Origin: Roseateles toxinivorans | GTDB lineage: Bacteria > Pseudomonadota > Gammaproteobacteria > Burkholderiales > Burkholderiaceae_C | Direction of reading: 5' to 3' | NCBI RefSeq assembly: GCF_004362525.1 | Contig: NZ_SNXS01000018.1 | Location: 1 to 62,066, forward strand | DNA length: 62,066 nucleotides | Shown: piece after piece, positions 17,644 to 25,937 of the stretch | How positions within the stretch are numbered: position 1 is the stretch's first letter | How the letters are laid out: every line of letters starts with the position of its first letter | The notes under the pieces: generated by a model | What the model was told of the DNA's origin: nothing | What the model saw: the letters and a program-made list of their open reading frames with translations, nothing else | Databases searched by the model: none | Position numbers and translations under genes: made by a program

Positions 17644-19031
17644 GGTTGCACCTCGCTCAGCTCGACCTTCACAAGCGGCTCGATCAGCTCACGAGCCACC
17701 TGGCTGGGCCACAGCCCCAGCAACTGGCTGGCCGGCTGGATGCCATGAAAGCCGCCCATGAAGGGTGGGCCGGACAGGGCCATCCAGGGAAAAAGCCGAG
17801 GGAAGGCGTCGGCGACGCGTTTGTCGGAGGCCCGCACCGCCATGCGCAGCCAGACCTCGTTCAGCTCGGCCTCGCGCGTGCTGTCGGCGTGCGGCCCCAG
17901 AAAGCTGTCATGGCCCAGGAACTCGACGTGCAGCTCCTCGTGGCGCATCCGTTTCTCGTCCATCTGCGTCTTGATGGAGGCGACCACGGCGCGTGCCTTG
18001 GCCATCGCGTCGGGCCAGCAAAAGCCGAGCACGGCCGAGCCCATCCAGCCGTTCTCGTAGCCGGCCACCAGCTTCAGCGTTGCCGGTGGTGCCGAGCCGC
18101 TGGCGCCGCGCAGGCGCACGCGGTTGCCACCCAGCTCGTCGAGCTGGATCGTGCTCATGTCCAGCACCACATCGGGCGACAGATAGCGCTGCGGGTTGTG
18201 CACCTCGTAGAGCAGTTGCTGGCGCACGGTATGAAAGTTGATGCGGCCGCCGGTGCCCGGCGCCTTGGTGATGATGGCGCTGCCGTTTTCGAACACCTCG
18301 GCGATGGGGTAGCCGATGTGCGTCAGGTCCGGCACCTTCTGCCAGGCACCTGCCGAGCCGAAATTGCCACCGGCACCCTGGCCCGAGCATTCCAGAAGAT
18401 GACCGACGCACAGGCCTTGCGCCAGACGGCTCCAGCCTTCGGCGTCGCCGGGTTGCAGCGACCAGCCGAACTCATGTATCAAGGGCGCCAGGAACAGCGC
18501 GGCGTCGGCCACGCGGCCGGTCAGCACGATGTCGGCGCCGCTGGCCAACGCCTCGACGATGGGCGCGGCACCAAGATAGGCGTTGGCGAAGACCAGTCGC
18601 TCGTGCACCTCGTCGATAGGTGCAGCGGTGTCGAGGTGTGCCAGGTCTTGCCCCTGGGCGCGCAGGTCGTCGATGTGGTCGAGCAGGGCGTCGCCGGTGA
18701 CGACGGCGATGCGTGCCGTCCAGCCCTTGGCCTTGAAGGCAGCGAGCAGCGCATCGCGGGCACCGCCGGGATTCAGGCCACCGGCATTCAGCACGAACTT
18801 GACGCCGGCCTGTTGTGCCATCGGCCACAGGGCGCTGAGCATCGGCACCAGGTCGCGGGTGAACCCTGCGGCCGGGTCTCTGGCCTGGTCCTTGCGCAGA
18901 ATGGCCAGGGTCAGTTCGGCCAGATGATCGGAGCAGACGTAGTTCACTTCGCCGAACTCGATCGCCGCGCGTATCGGCTCCCAGTTGTCGCCGTAGAAGC
19001 CGAGACCTGCGGCGAGGCGGATCTTCTTCAT
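17640..19031 (-). CDS. atuA: Acyclic terpene utilization AtuA family protein (DUF1446 part)
   Basis: A 463-residue protein of the AtuA/DUF1446 family, starting MKKIRLAAGLGFYGDNWEPI. Conserved stretches include VLNAGGLNPGGARDALL, DIVLTGRVADAALFLAP, ECSGQGAGGNFG and TKAPGTGGRINFHTVRQQLL. AtuA is required for growth on acyclic terpenes in Pseudomonas, but its reaction is unresolved. The ATG at 19031 is preceded by GGGAG supplied by the end of a dispersed repeat. It is followed by the overlapping small AtuA-domain gene and a hydratase, and it lies downstream of the TetR gene on the same strand. Confidence 0.88.
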   Translation of the reverse strand: MKKIRLAAGLGFYGDNWEPIRAAIEFGEVNYVCSDHLAELTLAILRKDQARDPAAGFTRDLVPMLSALWPMAQQAGVKFVLNAGGLNPGGARDALLAAFKAKGWTARIAVVTGDALLDHIDDLRAQGQDLAHLDTAAPIDEVHERLVFANAYLGAAPIVEALASGADIVLTGRVADAALFLAPLIHEFGWSLQPGDAEGWSRLAQGLCVGHLLECSGQGAGGNFGSAGAWQKVPDLTHIGYPIAEVFENGSAIITKAPGTGGRINFHTVRQQLLYEVHNPQRYLSPDVVLDMSTIQLDELGGNRVRLRGASGSAPPATLKLVAGYENGWMGSAVLGFCWPDAMAKARAVVASIKTQMDEKRMRHEELHVEFLGHDSFLGPHADSTREAELNEVWLRMAVRASDKRVADAFPRLFPWMALSGPPFMGGFHGIQPASQLLGLWPSQVARELIEPLVKVELSEVQP

Positions 19032-19379
19032 CTCACATGCTCCCGTGCGCTTGGTGTGGCACCCGACAAATTCAGCTTGTAGCGGCTGAGATGCGGGCGC
19101 GCCGGCCGCTTCGGGCTGAAGCCTTGTCCTGTCCTGAACGGACTGGACTCCGGCTTCTTTATGCCCGCTGCGACCGGCACGCCCGCATCCCAGCTGTTGC
19201 GGCTGTGTAGGCTCGCAAGGCGGCAAGACACGGGCACTGTGCGGGTTTGGCGGCCACCAGCGCATCGTGGAGGGGTCGGGGGGCTGGCCACGGCGGGCAT
19301 CAAGAAGCTGGAGGTCGGTCCGTTCAGGAACGGCCCAAGCTTCAGCCCGTCGTGGCCGGCCCCCCGGCCCCTCTGCCGC
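19032..19379 (-). repeat. Dispersed noncoding repeat, copy A (between tetR and atuA)
   Basis: On the minus strand this begins GCGGCAGAGGGG and ends directly at the atuA start codon. Its core (19098-19182) matches the core of copy B (22317-22401) at about 76 of 84 bases, with GTGCCGGTCGC, CGGGCATAA, GAAGCCGGAGTCC and AAGGCTTCAGCCCG. The outer parts, such as GATGCGCTG-TGGCC, also match. It holds an extra inverted partial copy of the core. It fills nearly all of the 406-base gap between tetR and atuA, where no gene is seen. Confidence 0.85.
19289..19364 (+). repeat. Inverted partial copy of the repeat core inside copy A
   Basis: CGGCGGGCATCAAGAAGC, then GGTCCGTTCAGGAACGGCCC and AAGCTTCAGCCCGTCG follow the copy B core in the same order on the plus strand, that is inverted relative to copy A. 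Similarity is about 75-80 percent by eye. Confidence 0.7.
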
Positions 19380-19437
19380 ACCTTCGCAGCGAGGCGCCCA
19401 GCACACCGTGGCAAGTCGATCAGTCTCACTTCAGCTT

Positions 19438-20061
19438 TCAAGTCGGATGGGTGACCAGGGCCACCGTCTGCTCGGCCAGTGCGTCCAGGCTGACGGCGTT
19501 CTTGGCACGTGAGCGGGCGTGGTACCAGGTGGCCGAGAAATTGATCGCGCCCAGAATCATCAGCCGCGCCAGCTTGGCATCGGTGCGTATCAGGCCCTGG
19601 CGCTGCAAGTCTTCCAGTGTCGACTGCCAGATATCGTCATAGCGGTCCTTCAGCTCGATGATGCGGCGCTTGTACTGGTCGGGCAGCGAGCGCCAGTCGT
19701 AGAGCATGACCGGGATGAAGTCGCTGCCGGTGTCATGCAGGATGCCGTAGTGGGTGCGCACCAGGCGTTTGAAGCGTTCCATGGCCGGCAGCCCCGCATC
19801 TTCGATTACCGCCTCGCTGCGTTCCAGGCCCAGGCGCAGGCCTTCTTCCATCACCGCCATCAGGAGCTCGTGCTTGTTGGCGAAGTGGTAGAACGGGCTG
19901 CCGGAGCGCATGCCCACGGCCGTGGCGATGTCGCGCACCGTCGTGCCGTCGAAGCCCTTCTCGCGGAACAAACGGGCCGCCACGCGGACCAAGTCTTCGC
20001 GGCGATTGGCAGGGTTGTCATCGTTGCGCTCGGGCGCGGTCTTGCGGCGGGGGCCGGGCAT
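19438..20061 (-). CDS. TetR/AcrR family regulator, probable repressor of the terpenoid-acid genes
   Basis: A 207-residue regulator with an N-terminal TetR helix-turn-helix (LFREKGFDGTTVRDIATAVG, then SPFYHFANKHELL) and a helical ligand domain typical of acyl-CoA-responsive TetR proteins. The ATG at 20061 is taken; upstream in-frame starts add no family-like residues. It is divergent from the importer operon, and a perfect 12-base palindrome lies between them. A near-identical palindrome lies 35 kb away in the atuB/thiolase divergent promoter, so it may regulate both. The ligand is unknown; a CoA ester is the usual guess. Confidence 0.9.
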   Translation of the reverse strand: MPGPRRKTAPERNDDNPANRREDLVRVAARLFREKGFDGTTVRDIATAVGMRSGSPFYHFANKHELLMAVMEEGLRLGLERSEAVIEDAGLPAMERFKRLVRTHYGILHDTGSDFIPVMLYDWRSLPDQYKRRIIELKDRYDDIWQSTLEDLQRQGLIRTDAKLARLMILGAINFSATWYHARSRAKNAVSLDALAEQTVALVTHPT

Positions 20062-20125
20062 GTCGGGTTTCTCCGGGCACACAGCAGGTGAGCCCTTCTG
20101 TACAAAGCGAACAAAGTAAACAGGA

Positions 20126-20137
20126 AAGCAATTGCTT
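20126..20137. promoter_or_regulatory. Probable TetR operator in the tetR/liv divergent promoter
   Basis: The perfect palindrome AAGCAATTGCTT lies 65 bases before the tetR start and 98 before the importer start. The overlapping TTGCTT can serve as -35, with CATATC (20158-20163) as -10 for the importer operon. The core AAGCA-NN-TGCTT recurs at 55729-55740. Confidence 0.65.
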
Positions 20138-20234
20138 GCTTGCCTTGGTGTTGCCAGCATATCAACCGGCGCCACCCAGTGCAATGCGAGCTATCCGCCA
20201 AAAGAGTTTTCGCCAGGAGACAGGCGCTTTGCAA

Positions 20235-21113
20235 ATGGCCCAGGTACTGCAGGTCTTGATGGGGGGCGTGGCGCAAGGCTGTATCTACGGCCTGATTGCG
20301 CTGGGCTTTTGCCTGATCTACAAGGCCACCGAGACCGTCAGCTTCGCCCAGGGCGATCTGATGATGCTGGGCGCCTTTCTGGGCCTGACCCTGCTGACGG
20401 TGGCCGGCCTGCCGTTCTGGATCACCGTGCCGTCGGTGATTCTGGCCATGGGCCTGTTCGGCATGCTGCTGGAGCGGCTGGTGGTCAGCCCCATCCTCGG
20501 CCAGCCGGCGTTTTCGATCGTCATGCTGACGATAGGCATAGGTTACGTCGCGCGTGGCGCGATCACGATGATTCCCGGCATGGGCACCGACACCCGGGCG
20601 CTCGACGTGCCCTACAAGGGCGAGGTGCTGGAGTTTGGCGGCGTGGTGCTGGCGGTGGAGCAACTGGTGATTGTGGCCACGACCGCCGTGCTGTGTGCGA
20701 CGCTGTTTGCCCTCTTCAAATACAGCCGGGTCGGCATTGCCATGCAGGCGGCCTCGCAGAATCAGATCGCGGCCTACTACATGGGCATTCCGGTCAAACG
20801 ACTGAACGGCCTGGTCTGGGCCCTGGCCGCTGCGGTGGCGGCGCTGGCCGGCCTGTTGCTGGCGCCCATCACCTTCGTCCACGCGAACATGGGTTTCATC
20901 GGTTTGAAGGCCTTTCCTGCCGCGGTGGTCGGCGGCTTCGGTAGCCTGCCGGGCGCCATCGTCGGGGGGCTGGTGATCGGCCTGGTCGAGGCGCTGTCGG
21001 GCTTCTATCTGCCGGAGGGCTTCAAGGACGTGGCGGCCTATGTGGTGGTGCTGGTGATGCTGATGTTCAAGCCGAACGGGCTGTTCGGCGAAAGCCTGCG
21101 CAAGAAGGTCTGA
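20235..21113 (+). CDS. livH: LivH-type ABC importer permease
   Basis: A 292-residue inner-membrane permease of the branched-chain amino-acid (HAAT) class. The motif GCIYGLIALGFCLIYKATETV is split by the family start, with FAQGDLMMLGAF and AFPAAVVGGFGSLPGAIVGG following. An AGGAGA is 14 bases before this ATG and 8 bases before an in-frame TTG at 20229, so TTG is a real alternative start. The stop overlaps the livM ATG. Together with LivM, LivG, LivF and the binding protein it would import an organic acid; the neighbouring acyl-CoA ligase and AtuA suggest a carboxylic acid rather than leucine. Confidence 0.9.
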   Translation: MAQVLQVLMGGVAQGCIYGLIALGFCLIYKATETVSFAQGDLMMLGAFLGLTLLTVAGLPFWITVPSVILAMGLFGMLLERLVVSPILGQPAFSIVMLTIGIGYVARGAITMIPGMGTDTRALDVPYKGEVLEFGGVVLAVEQLVIVATTAVLCATLFALFKYSRVGIAMQAASQNQIAAYYMGIPVKRLNGLVWALAAAVAALAGLLLAPITFVHANMGFIGLKAFPAAVVGGFGSLPGAIVGGLVIGLVEALSGFYLPEGFKDVAAYVVVLVMLMFKPNGLFGESLRKKV

Positions 21114-22189
21114 TGCGATTCCTCTTCAAAACCCGCTACGACCAGGACATCAACCTGGCCAAGCACGGCGGCCATATCGGCTGGTATGGCGCGCTGCTGC
21201 TGCTGCTGGTGGCGGCGCCCTGGACCTTCCCCGACTACTGGCTGGCACAGCTGACCTTCGTCTTGATCTACGGCATCGTCGGCCTGGGGCTGATGCTGCT
21301 GTCGGGCTTCACCGGGCTGTTCTCTATCGGCCATGCGGCGTTTCTGGGCGTTGGTGCCTATACCCAGGCGGTGTTGGCGGCCAAGGGCTGGCCGTTCCCT
21401 GTGTCCATGGCCGTCGCGGCCCTGCTGTCGGCCATTGTGGGCGCGATGGTGGGCCTGCCGGCGCTGCGGGTTAAGGGCATTTATCTCGGCATCGCGACGC
21501 TGTCGTTCGCGGCCATCGTCGAGGAGGTACTCGCGCGCTGGGAGAGCGTGACCGGCGGCAATGCCGGCAAGGCGGTGGCCAGCCTGCAGGCCTTCGGCTG
21601 GTCGTTCGACAGTGCCGAGGCCTTCTACTTCGTCTGTCTGGTCTGCGCCGTGGGCTGCACCCTGGCGGTGCTGAACCTGCTGCGCTCGCCGACGGGCCGG
21701 GCCTTTGTGGCGATACGCGACTCCGAGGTCTCGGCGCAGAGCATGGGCATCCACCTGGCCTATTACAAGACGCTGTCGTTCGCGCTGTCGGCCGGTATGG
21801 CCGGCATCGGCGGGGCCCTGTATGCGCACAAGATCCGCTTCCTGTCGCCCGACCAGTTCAACATCCTGCAGTCGATCGACCTGCTGTTGATGATCGTCAT
21901 CGGCGGGGTCGGCTCGGTGCACGGCGCCTTTCTGGGCGCGATCTTCCTGATCACGATGCCGCAGCTGATCACGCTGGCCAAGGACTATCTGCCCGAGGCC
22001 GTCGGTCAGGCGCCTGGCCTCCAGGCGGTGGTCTATGGCCTGGTGCTGATCGTCTTCGTGCTGTTCGAGCCCTTGGGCCTGTATGGCCGCTGGCTGAAGA
22101 TACGCACCTGGTTCCAGCTGTTCCCGTTCTACCGCCAGGGCCTGTTCAAGCGGCAGAAGTCGTTCCAGAAGTCGGATCGCCTGAAATGA
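21113..22189 (+). CDS. livM: LivM-type ABC importer permease
   Basis: A 358-residue inner-membrane permease. Family motifs include LLSGFTGLFSIGHAAFLGVG near residues 63-82, VKGIYLGIATLSFA and the coupling region GMAGIGGALYAHK before MIVIGGVGSVHGAFLGA. The ATG overlaps the livH stop by one base (TGATG). After the stop, the repeat copy B separates it from livG, an unusual break in an otherwise tight operon. The C-terminal tail beyond the last helix is basic (RQGLFKRQKSFQK), as is common in HAAT permeases with extended tails. Confidence 0.9.
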   Translation: MRFLFKTRYDQDINLAKHGGHIGWYGALLLLLVAAPWTFPDYWLAQLTFVLIYGIVGLGLMLLSGFTGLFSIGHAAFLGVGAYTQAVLAAKGWPFPVSMAVAALLSAIVGAMVGLPALRVKGIYLGIATLSFAAIVEEVLARWESVTGGNAGKAVASLQAFGWSFDSAEAFYFVCLVCAVGCTLAVLNLLRSPTGRAFVAIRDSEVSAQSMGIHLAYYKTLSFALSAGMAGIGGALYAHKIRFLSPDQFNILQSIDLLLMIVIGGVGSVHGAFLGAIFLITMPQLITLAKDYLPEAVGQAPGLQAVVYGLVLIVFVLFEPLGLYGRWLKIRTWFQLFPFYRQGLFKRQKSFQKSDRLK

Positions 22190-22210
22190 ATCTGCTCGAC
22201 TTGTCATTGT

Positions 22211-22469
22211 GGCGGCAGAGGGGGCGCGGGGCCGGCCACCCCCTCTGCGGATGCGCTGATGGCCCGCAACCCAAATTCGTGCGCGCCGTGCACGCCGGTG
22301 CCAGCAGGGGCGAGGGTGTGCCGGTCGCGGCGGGCATAAGGAAGCCGGAGTCCGGTCCGTCCAGGGCCGGGCAAGGCTTCAGCCCGCAGCGGCCGGCGCG
22401 CCATCGTCCCTGCCGCTACACAGTTCGAATGGTGTCGCGTGTCGCTCCAAGCGCAGTGGGGCACCTGAA
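22211..22469 (+). repeat. Dispersed noncoding repeat, copy B (between livM and livG)
   Basis: It begins GGCGGCAGAGGGGGC and ends directly at the livG ATG with CCAAGCGCAGTGGGGCACC. The core at 22317-22401 is about 90 percent identical to copy A. GAAGCC and GGCTTC arms within the core may form a stem. Both copies lie directly before a start codon and both sit in the same gene cluster. The 280-base gap holds no other gene. Confidence 0.85.
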
Positions 22470-23270
22470 ATGAGCGAAACACTGCTTTCCGCCCACGAGC
22501 TCAGCGTCCGCTTCGGCGGTGTGCTGGCCGTCAACAAGGTGAGCTTCGACGTGCGGCGCGGCGAGGTGTTCACCTTGATCGGCCCCAACGGTGCCGGCAA
22601 GACGACCGTCTTCAACCTGATCAGCCGCCTGTACACGCCGACCACTGGCTCGATACAGTTCGAAGGCAAGCCGCTGAGCCGCGTGCCGCCGCATCAGGTG
22701 GCCGGCCTGGGCATTGCGCGCACCTTCCAGAACATCGAGCTGTTCGAGCATGCGACGGTGCTGCAGAACCTATTGATCGGCCGCCACATCCACCATCCGC
22801 GCAGCCTGTGGCGCGAGCTGCTGTTCACGAATCGTGTGCGCGAGGCCGAGCGCCAGACCCGCCACAAGGTCGAGGAGGTGATCGACTTTCTGGACCTGGC
22901 CCACTACCGCGACACGCTGGTTGCCGGCCTGCCGTATGGCGTGCGCAAGGTGGTGGAGCTGGCCCGCGCGCTGGCCACTGAACCGAAGCTGTTGCTGCTC
23001 GACGAACCATCGTCCGGCCTGAACGCCGAGGAGACCAATGACATGGCCTTCTGGATCCAGGACATCCAGAAAGATTTGGGCATCACCGTGCTGATGGTCG
23101 AGCACGATATGTCCCTGGTGTCCAAGGTCTCGGACCGGGTGCTGGCGATGAACCAGGGCGAGCGGGTGGCGATGGGCTCGCCGGCCGAGGTGCAGGCGGA
23201 TGCGGCGGTGATCGAGGCCTATCTGGGCACGGCTGATGATGCATCGTCGTTGCGGAGGCCCGTCGCATGA
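22470..23270 (+). CDS. livG: LivG-type ABC importer ATPase
   Basis: A 266-residue cytoplasmic ATPase. Walker A is GPNGAGKTT near residues 36-44, and Walker B with the following switch is LLLLDEPSSGLN; the signature region is PYGVRKVVELARAL, typical of LivG. The C-terminal insert found in HAAT ATPases (ASSLRRPVA) is short. The ATG follows the end of repeat copy B, with GGGG as a possible ribosome binding site. The stop overlaps livF by ATGA. Confidence 0.92.
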   Translation: MSETLLSAHELSVRFGGVLAVNKVSFDVRRGEVFTLIGPNGAGKTTVFNLISRLYTPTTGSIQFEGKPLSRVPPHQVAGLGIARTFQNIELFEHATVLQNLLIGRHIHHPRSLWRELLFTNRVREAERQTRHKVEEVIDFLDLAHYRDTLVAGLPYGVRKVVELARALATEPKLLLLDEPSSGLNAEETNDMAFWIQDIQKDLGITVLMVEHDMSLVSKVSDRVLAMNQGERVAMGSPAEVQADAAVIEAYLGTADDASSLRRPVA

Positions 23271-24040
23271 GCACCGTGATCCTGAAGCTGTCGAATGTGG
23301 AGAGCGCCTATGGCCCGATCAAGGCCGTCAAGGGTGTCAGCCTGCAGGTGCGCCAGGGTGAGATTGCCACCGTGCTGGGCGCAAATGGCGCGGGCAAGTC
23401 GACGATCCTGAAGACGATCTCGGGCATCCTCGATCCGCGCAAGGGCACCATCGACTTCAAGGGCGAGAACATCACCGCCATGGACCCGGCGCTGATCGTC
23501 CAGCGCGGCCTGAGCCACGTGCCGGAGGGGCGCGAGGTGTTCCCGCTGCTGTCGGTGCGCGACAACCTGGCGATGGGCGCCTACACCCGGCGCGACCCGG
23601 ATGGCGTGGCGCGTGACCTGGCCCTGGTGTTCGGCTATTTCCCGATCCTGAAGGAGCGGGCGCTGCAGCCGGCCGGCCTGCTGTCGGGTGGGCAGCAGCA
23701 GATGCTGGCGATCTCGCGGGCGCTGATGGCGGCGCCCGATCTGATCTTGCTCGACGAACCCAGCCTGGGCCTGAGCCCTAAGCTGACCAAGGAGATCTTC
23801 GAGATCGTCGTGCGCATCAACCGCGAGCGCGGCACGACGATGCTGCTGGTCGAGCAGAACGCGAACATGGCCTTGAACGCGGCCGACTACGGTTATGTGC
23901 TGGAGAACGGCCGCATCGTCATGGAAGATACCTGCGCAAGGCTGCGCGAGAAGGACGACATCAAGGAGTTCTATCTGGGCATGAAGGAAACCGGCGCCCG
24001 CGAAGGCCAGCGCTGGAAGAAAAAGAAGACGTGGCGCTAG
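23267..24040 (+). CDS. livF: LivF-type ABC importer ATPase
   Basis: A 257-residue cytoplasmic ATPase with Walker A GANGAGKST, signature LSGGQQQMLAISRALM and Walker B LILLDEPSLGLSP. The longer C-terminal tail (GAREGQRWKKKKTWR) is basic and unlike standard LivF of leucine importers. It overlaps livG by four bases and precedes the acyl-CoA ligase by seven bases, so uptake and CoA activation are probably produced together. Confidence 0.92.
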   Translation: MSTVILKLSNVESAYGPIKAVKGVSLQVRQGEIATVLGANGAGKSTILKTISGILDPRKGTIDFKGENITAMDPALIVQRGLSHVPEGREVFPLLSVRDNLAMGAYTRRDPDGVARDLALVFGYFPILKERALQPAGLLSGGQQQMLAISRALMAAPDLILLDEPSLGLSPKLTKEIFEIVVRINRERGTTMLLVEQNANMALNAADYGYVLENGRIVMEDTCARLREKDDIKEFYLGMKETGAREGQRWKKKKTWR

Positions 24041-24047
24041 AACAGCT

Positions 24048-25910
24048 ATGAGCAATCTATGGGATGCCAGTGAAGCGATGCCGACCAGCACACAGGGGCT
24101 GGCCGGCGAGACGCTGCCAGAGCTGTTCTGGAACGCGGTGGAGGCGCGCGGCGAGCGCGTCTTCATGCGCGAGAAGGTGCTGGGCCTGTGGCACAGCTGG
24201 AGCTGGCAGGAGACCGGCGTGGCGGTGCGCGAGATCGCCATGGGCCTGGCCGCCTTGGGCTTCGAGCCGGGCGACACGGCCTCGATACTGGCCAACACCG
24301 TGGTCGAATGGGTGCTGGTGGATGTGGCCATACAGTCGGCCGGTGGCGTGACCAATGGCATCTACCCGACCGATGCGCCGACCCAGGTGCACTATCTGTG
24401 CGAGGACTCTGCCACATCGGTGCTGTTTGTCGAAGACGAGGAGCAGCTCGACAAGGCGCTGAGCGTGCGCGCCCAGCTGCCGCTGCTGAAGAAGATCGTC
24501 GTTTTCGACATGGAGGGCCTGCACCGCTTCGAGGATCCGGGCGTGATCAGCCTGGCTGCGCTGCGCGAGCTGGGTCGTGCGCACGACCTGCAGCATCTGG
24601 GGCTGTTCGACACGCTCCGCGCCAGCCGCGGGCCCGAGGACCTGGCCATCCTGGTCTACACCTCGGGCACCACCGGCAAGCCAAAGGGCGCGATGCACAG
24701 CCATGGCGGCCTGGCGTTTTCGATGCGCCAGTCGATAGGCTGGCTGCCGCAGGACGCCCGCGACGAGCGCATGTGCTTTCTGCCGCTGTGTCATATCGCC
24801 GAGCGCATGGTCGGTGCCTATTCGGCGATCTATTCGGGCGCGGTGCTGAACTTCGTCGAGAACCCCGACACCGTGGCCGAGAACGTGCGCGAGATCGCAC
24901 CGACGATCTTCTTTGCCGTGCCCCGCGTCTGGGAGAAGTTCTATTCCTCCGTGGCGATTGCCATCAAGGAAGCCACGCCGCTGCAGCAGCTGACCTACGG
25001 CTGGGCGATCGGCGTCGGCGCACGGGTGGCCGAGAAGGTGCTGGCCAACGAGCCGGTCGATGGCGGACTGAAGGCGAAGTTCACTATCGCCCGCTGGCTG
25101 GCGCTGAACAATGTGCGCAAGCTGATCGGCATCCATCGCTGCCGGGCGCTGCTCACCGGCGCGGCGCCGATCTCGCCCGAGTTGATACGCTGGTATCTGA
25201 GCCTGGGTGTGCCGATGCTGGAGGGCTGGGCGCAGACCGAGTCCTGCGCCCTGGGCACGGTGATGCTGCCCAACCAGCTGCGGCCGGGCACCATAGGCCG
25301 CGCGGCCGATGGCGTCGAGGTGCGGCTGGACCCGGCCACCTCAGAGCTGCTAATACGCGGCCGCAATGTCTTCATGGGCTATCTGAACCAGCCGCAGAAG
25401 ACGGCCGAGACGATTGATGCCGACGGTTGGCTGCACACCGGCGATGTGGGCACGGTCGACGCGGAAGGGTATTTCCGCATCACCGACCGGATGAAGGACA
25501 TCATCATCACCGCTGGCGGCAAGAACATCACGCCCAGCGAGCTGGAAAACGAGCTGAAGTTCTCGCCCTACATCACCGACGCGGTGGTGATTGGCGACAA
25601 GCGTGCCTACTTGACCGTGCTGATCATGATCGACCAGGAGAACGTCGAGAAATTCGCCCAGGACCATGACGTGCCCTTCTCCAACTACACCAGCCTGACG
25701 CGCACTCAAGCGGTTCAGGACCTGATACAGGCCGAGCTGGACAAGGTCAACAAGAAGTTTGCCCGCGTCGAGCAGATCAAGCAGTTCCGGCTGCTGGAGA
25801 ACCAGCTCAGTGCCGAGGACGAGGAGTTGACGCCGACGATGAAACTCAAGCGCTCGTTCGTGCAGCAGAAGTACGCCGCGCTGATTGATTCGATGTACCG
25901 TGGTGCTTGA
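24048..25910 (+). CDS. Long-chain-type acyl-CoA synthetase (AMP-forming ligase)
   Basis: A 620-residue adenylate-forming enzyme that activates a carboxylic acid with ATP and CoA. The AMP-binding loop is YTSGTTGKPKGAMHSHGG, the hinge-proximal motif is GWLHTGDVG, and the C-terminal catalytic lysine is probably in PTMKLKRSFV. It resembles the FAA1/long-chain group, with a C-terminal helix like that of eukaryotic-style ligases. It lies inside the importer operon, between livF and the binding protein, a sign that the imported acid is thioesterified on entry. A citronellate- or geranate-type acid is suggested by the atuA genes, but ordinary fatty or aromatic acids remain possible. Confidence 0.9.
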   Translation: MSNLWDASEAMPTSTQGLAGETLPELFWNAVEARGERVFMREKVLGLWHSWSWQETGVAVREIAMGLAALGFEPGDTASILANTVVEWVLVDVAIQSAGGVTNGIYPTDAPTQVHYLCEDSATSVLFVEDEEQLDKALSVRAQLPLLKKIVVFDMEGLHRFEDPGVISLAALRELGRAHDLQHLGLFDTLRASRGPEDLAILVYTSGTTGKPKGAMHSHGGLAFSMRQSIGWLPQDARDERMCFLPLCHIAERMVGAYSAIYSGAVLNFVENPDTVAENVREIAPTIFFAVPRVWEKFYSSVAIAIKEATPLQQLTYGWAIGVGARVAEKVLANEPVDGGLKAKFTIARWLALNNVRKLIGIHRCRALLTGAAPISPELIRWYLSLGVPMLEGWAQTESCALGTVMLPNQLRPGTIGRAADGVEVRLDPATSELLIRGRNVFMGYLNQPQKTAETIDADGWLHTGDVGTVDAEGYFRITDRMKDIIITAGGKNITPSELENELKFSPYITDAVVIGDKRAYLTVLIMIDQENVEKFAQDHDVPFSNYTSLTRTQAVQDLIQAELDKVNKKFARVEQIKQFRLLENQLSAEDEELTPTMKLKRSFVQQKYAALIDSMYRGA

Positions 25911-25937
25911 TAGCCCACCCACAACAAGGAGACAGTG

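Noticed and set aside
19028-19441. Minus-strand open frame across the tetR-atuA gap as a protein gene
   Set aside because: Its translation (PVAAGIKKPES-type) only reflects the dispersed noncoding repeat; the same residues appear from copy B between livM and livG.
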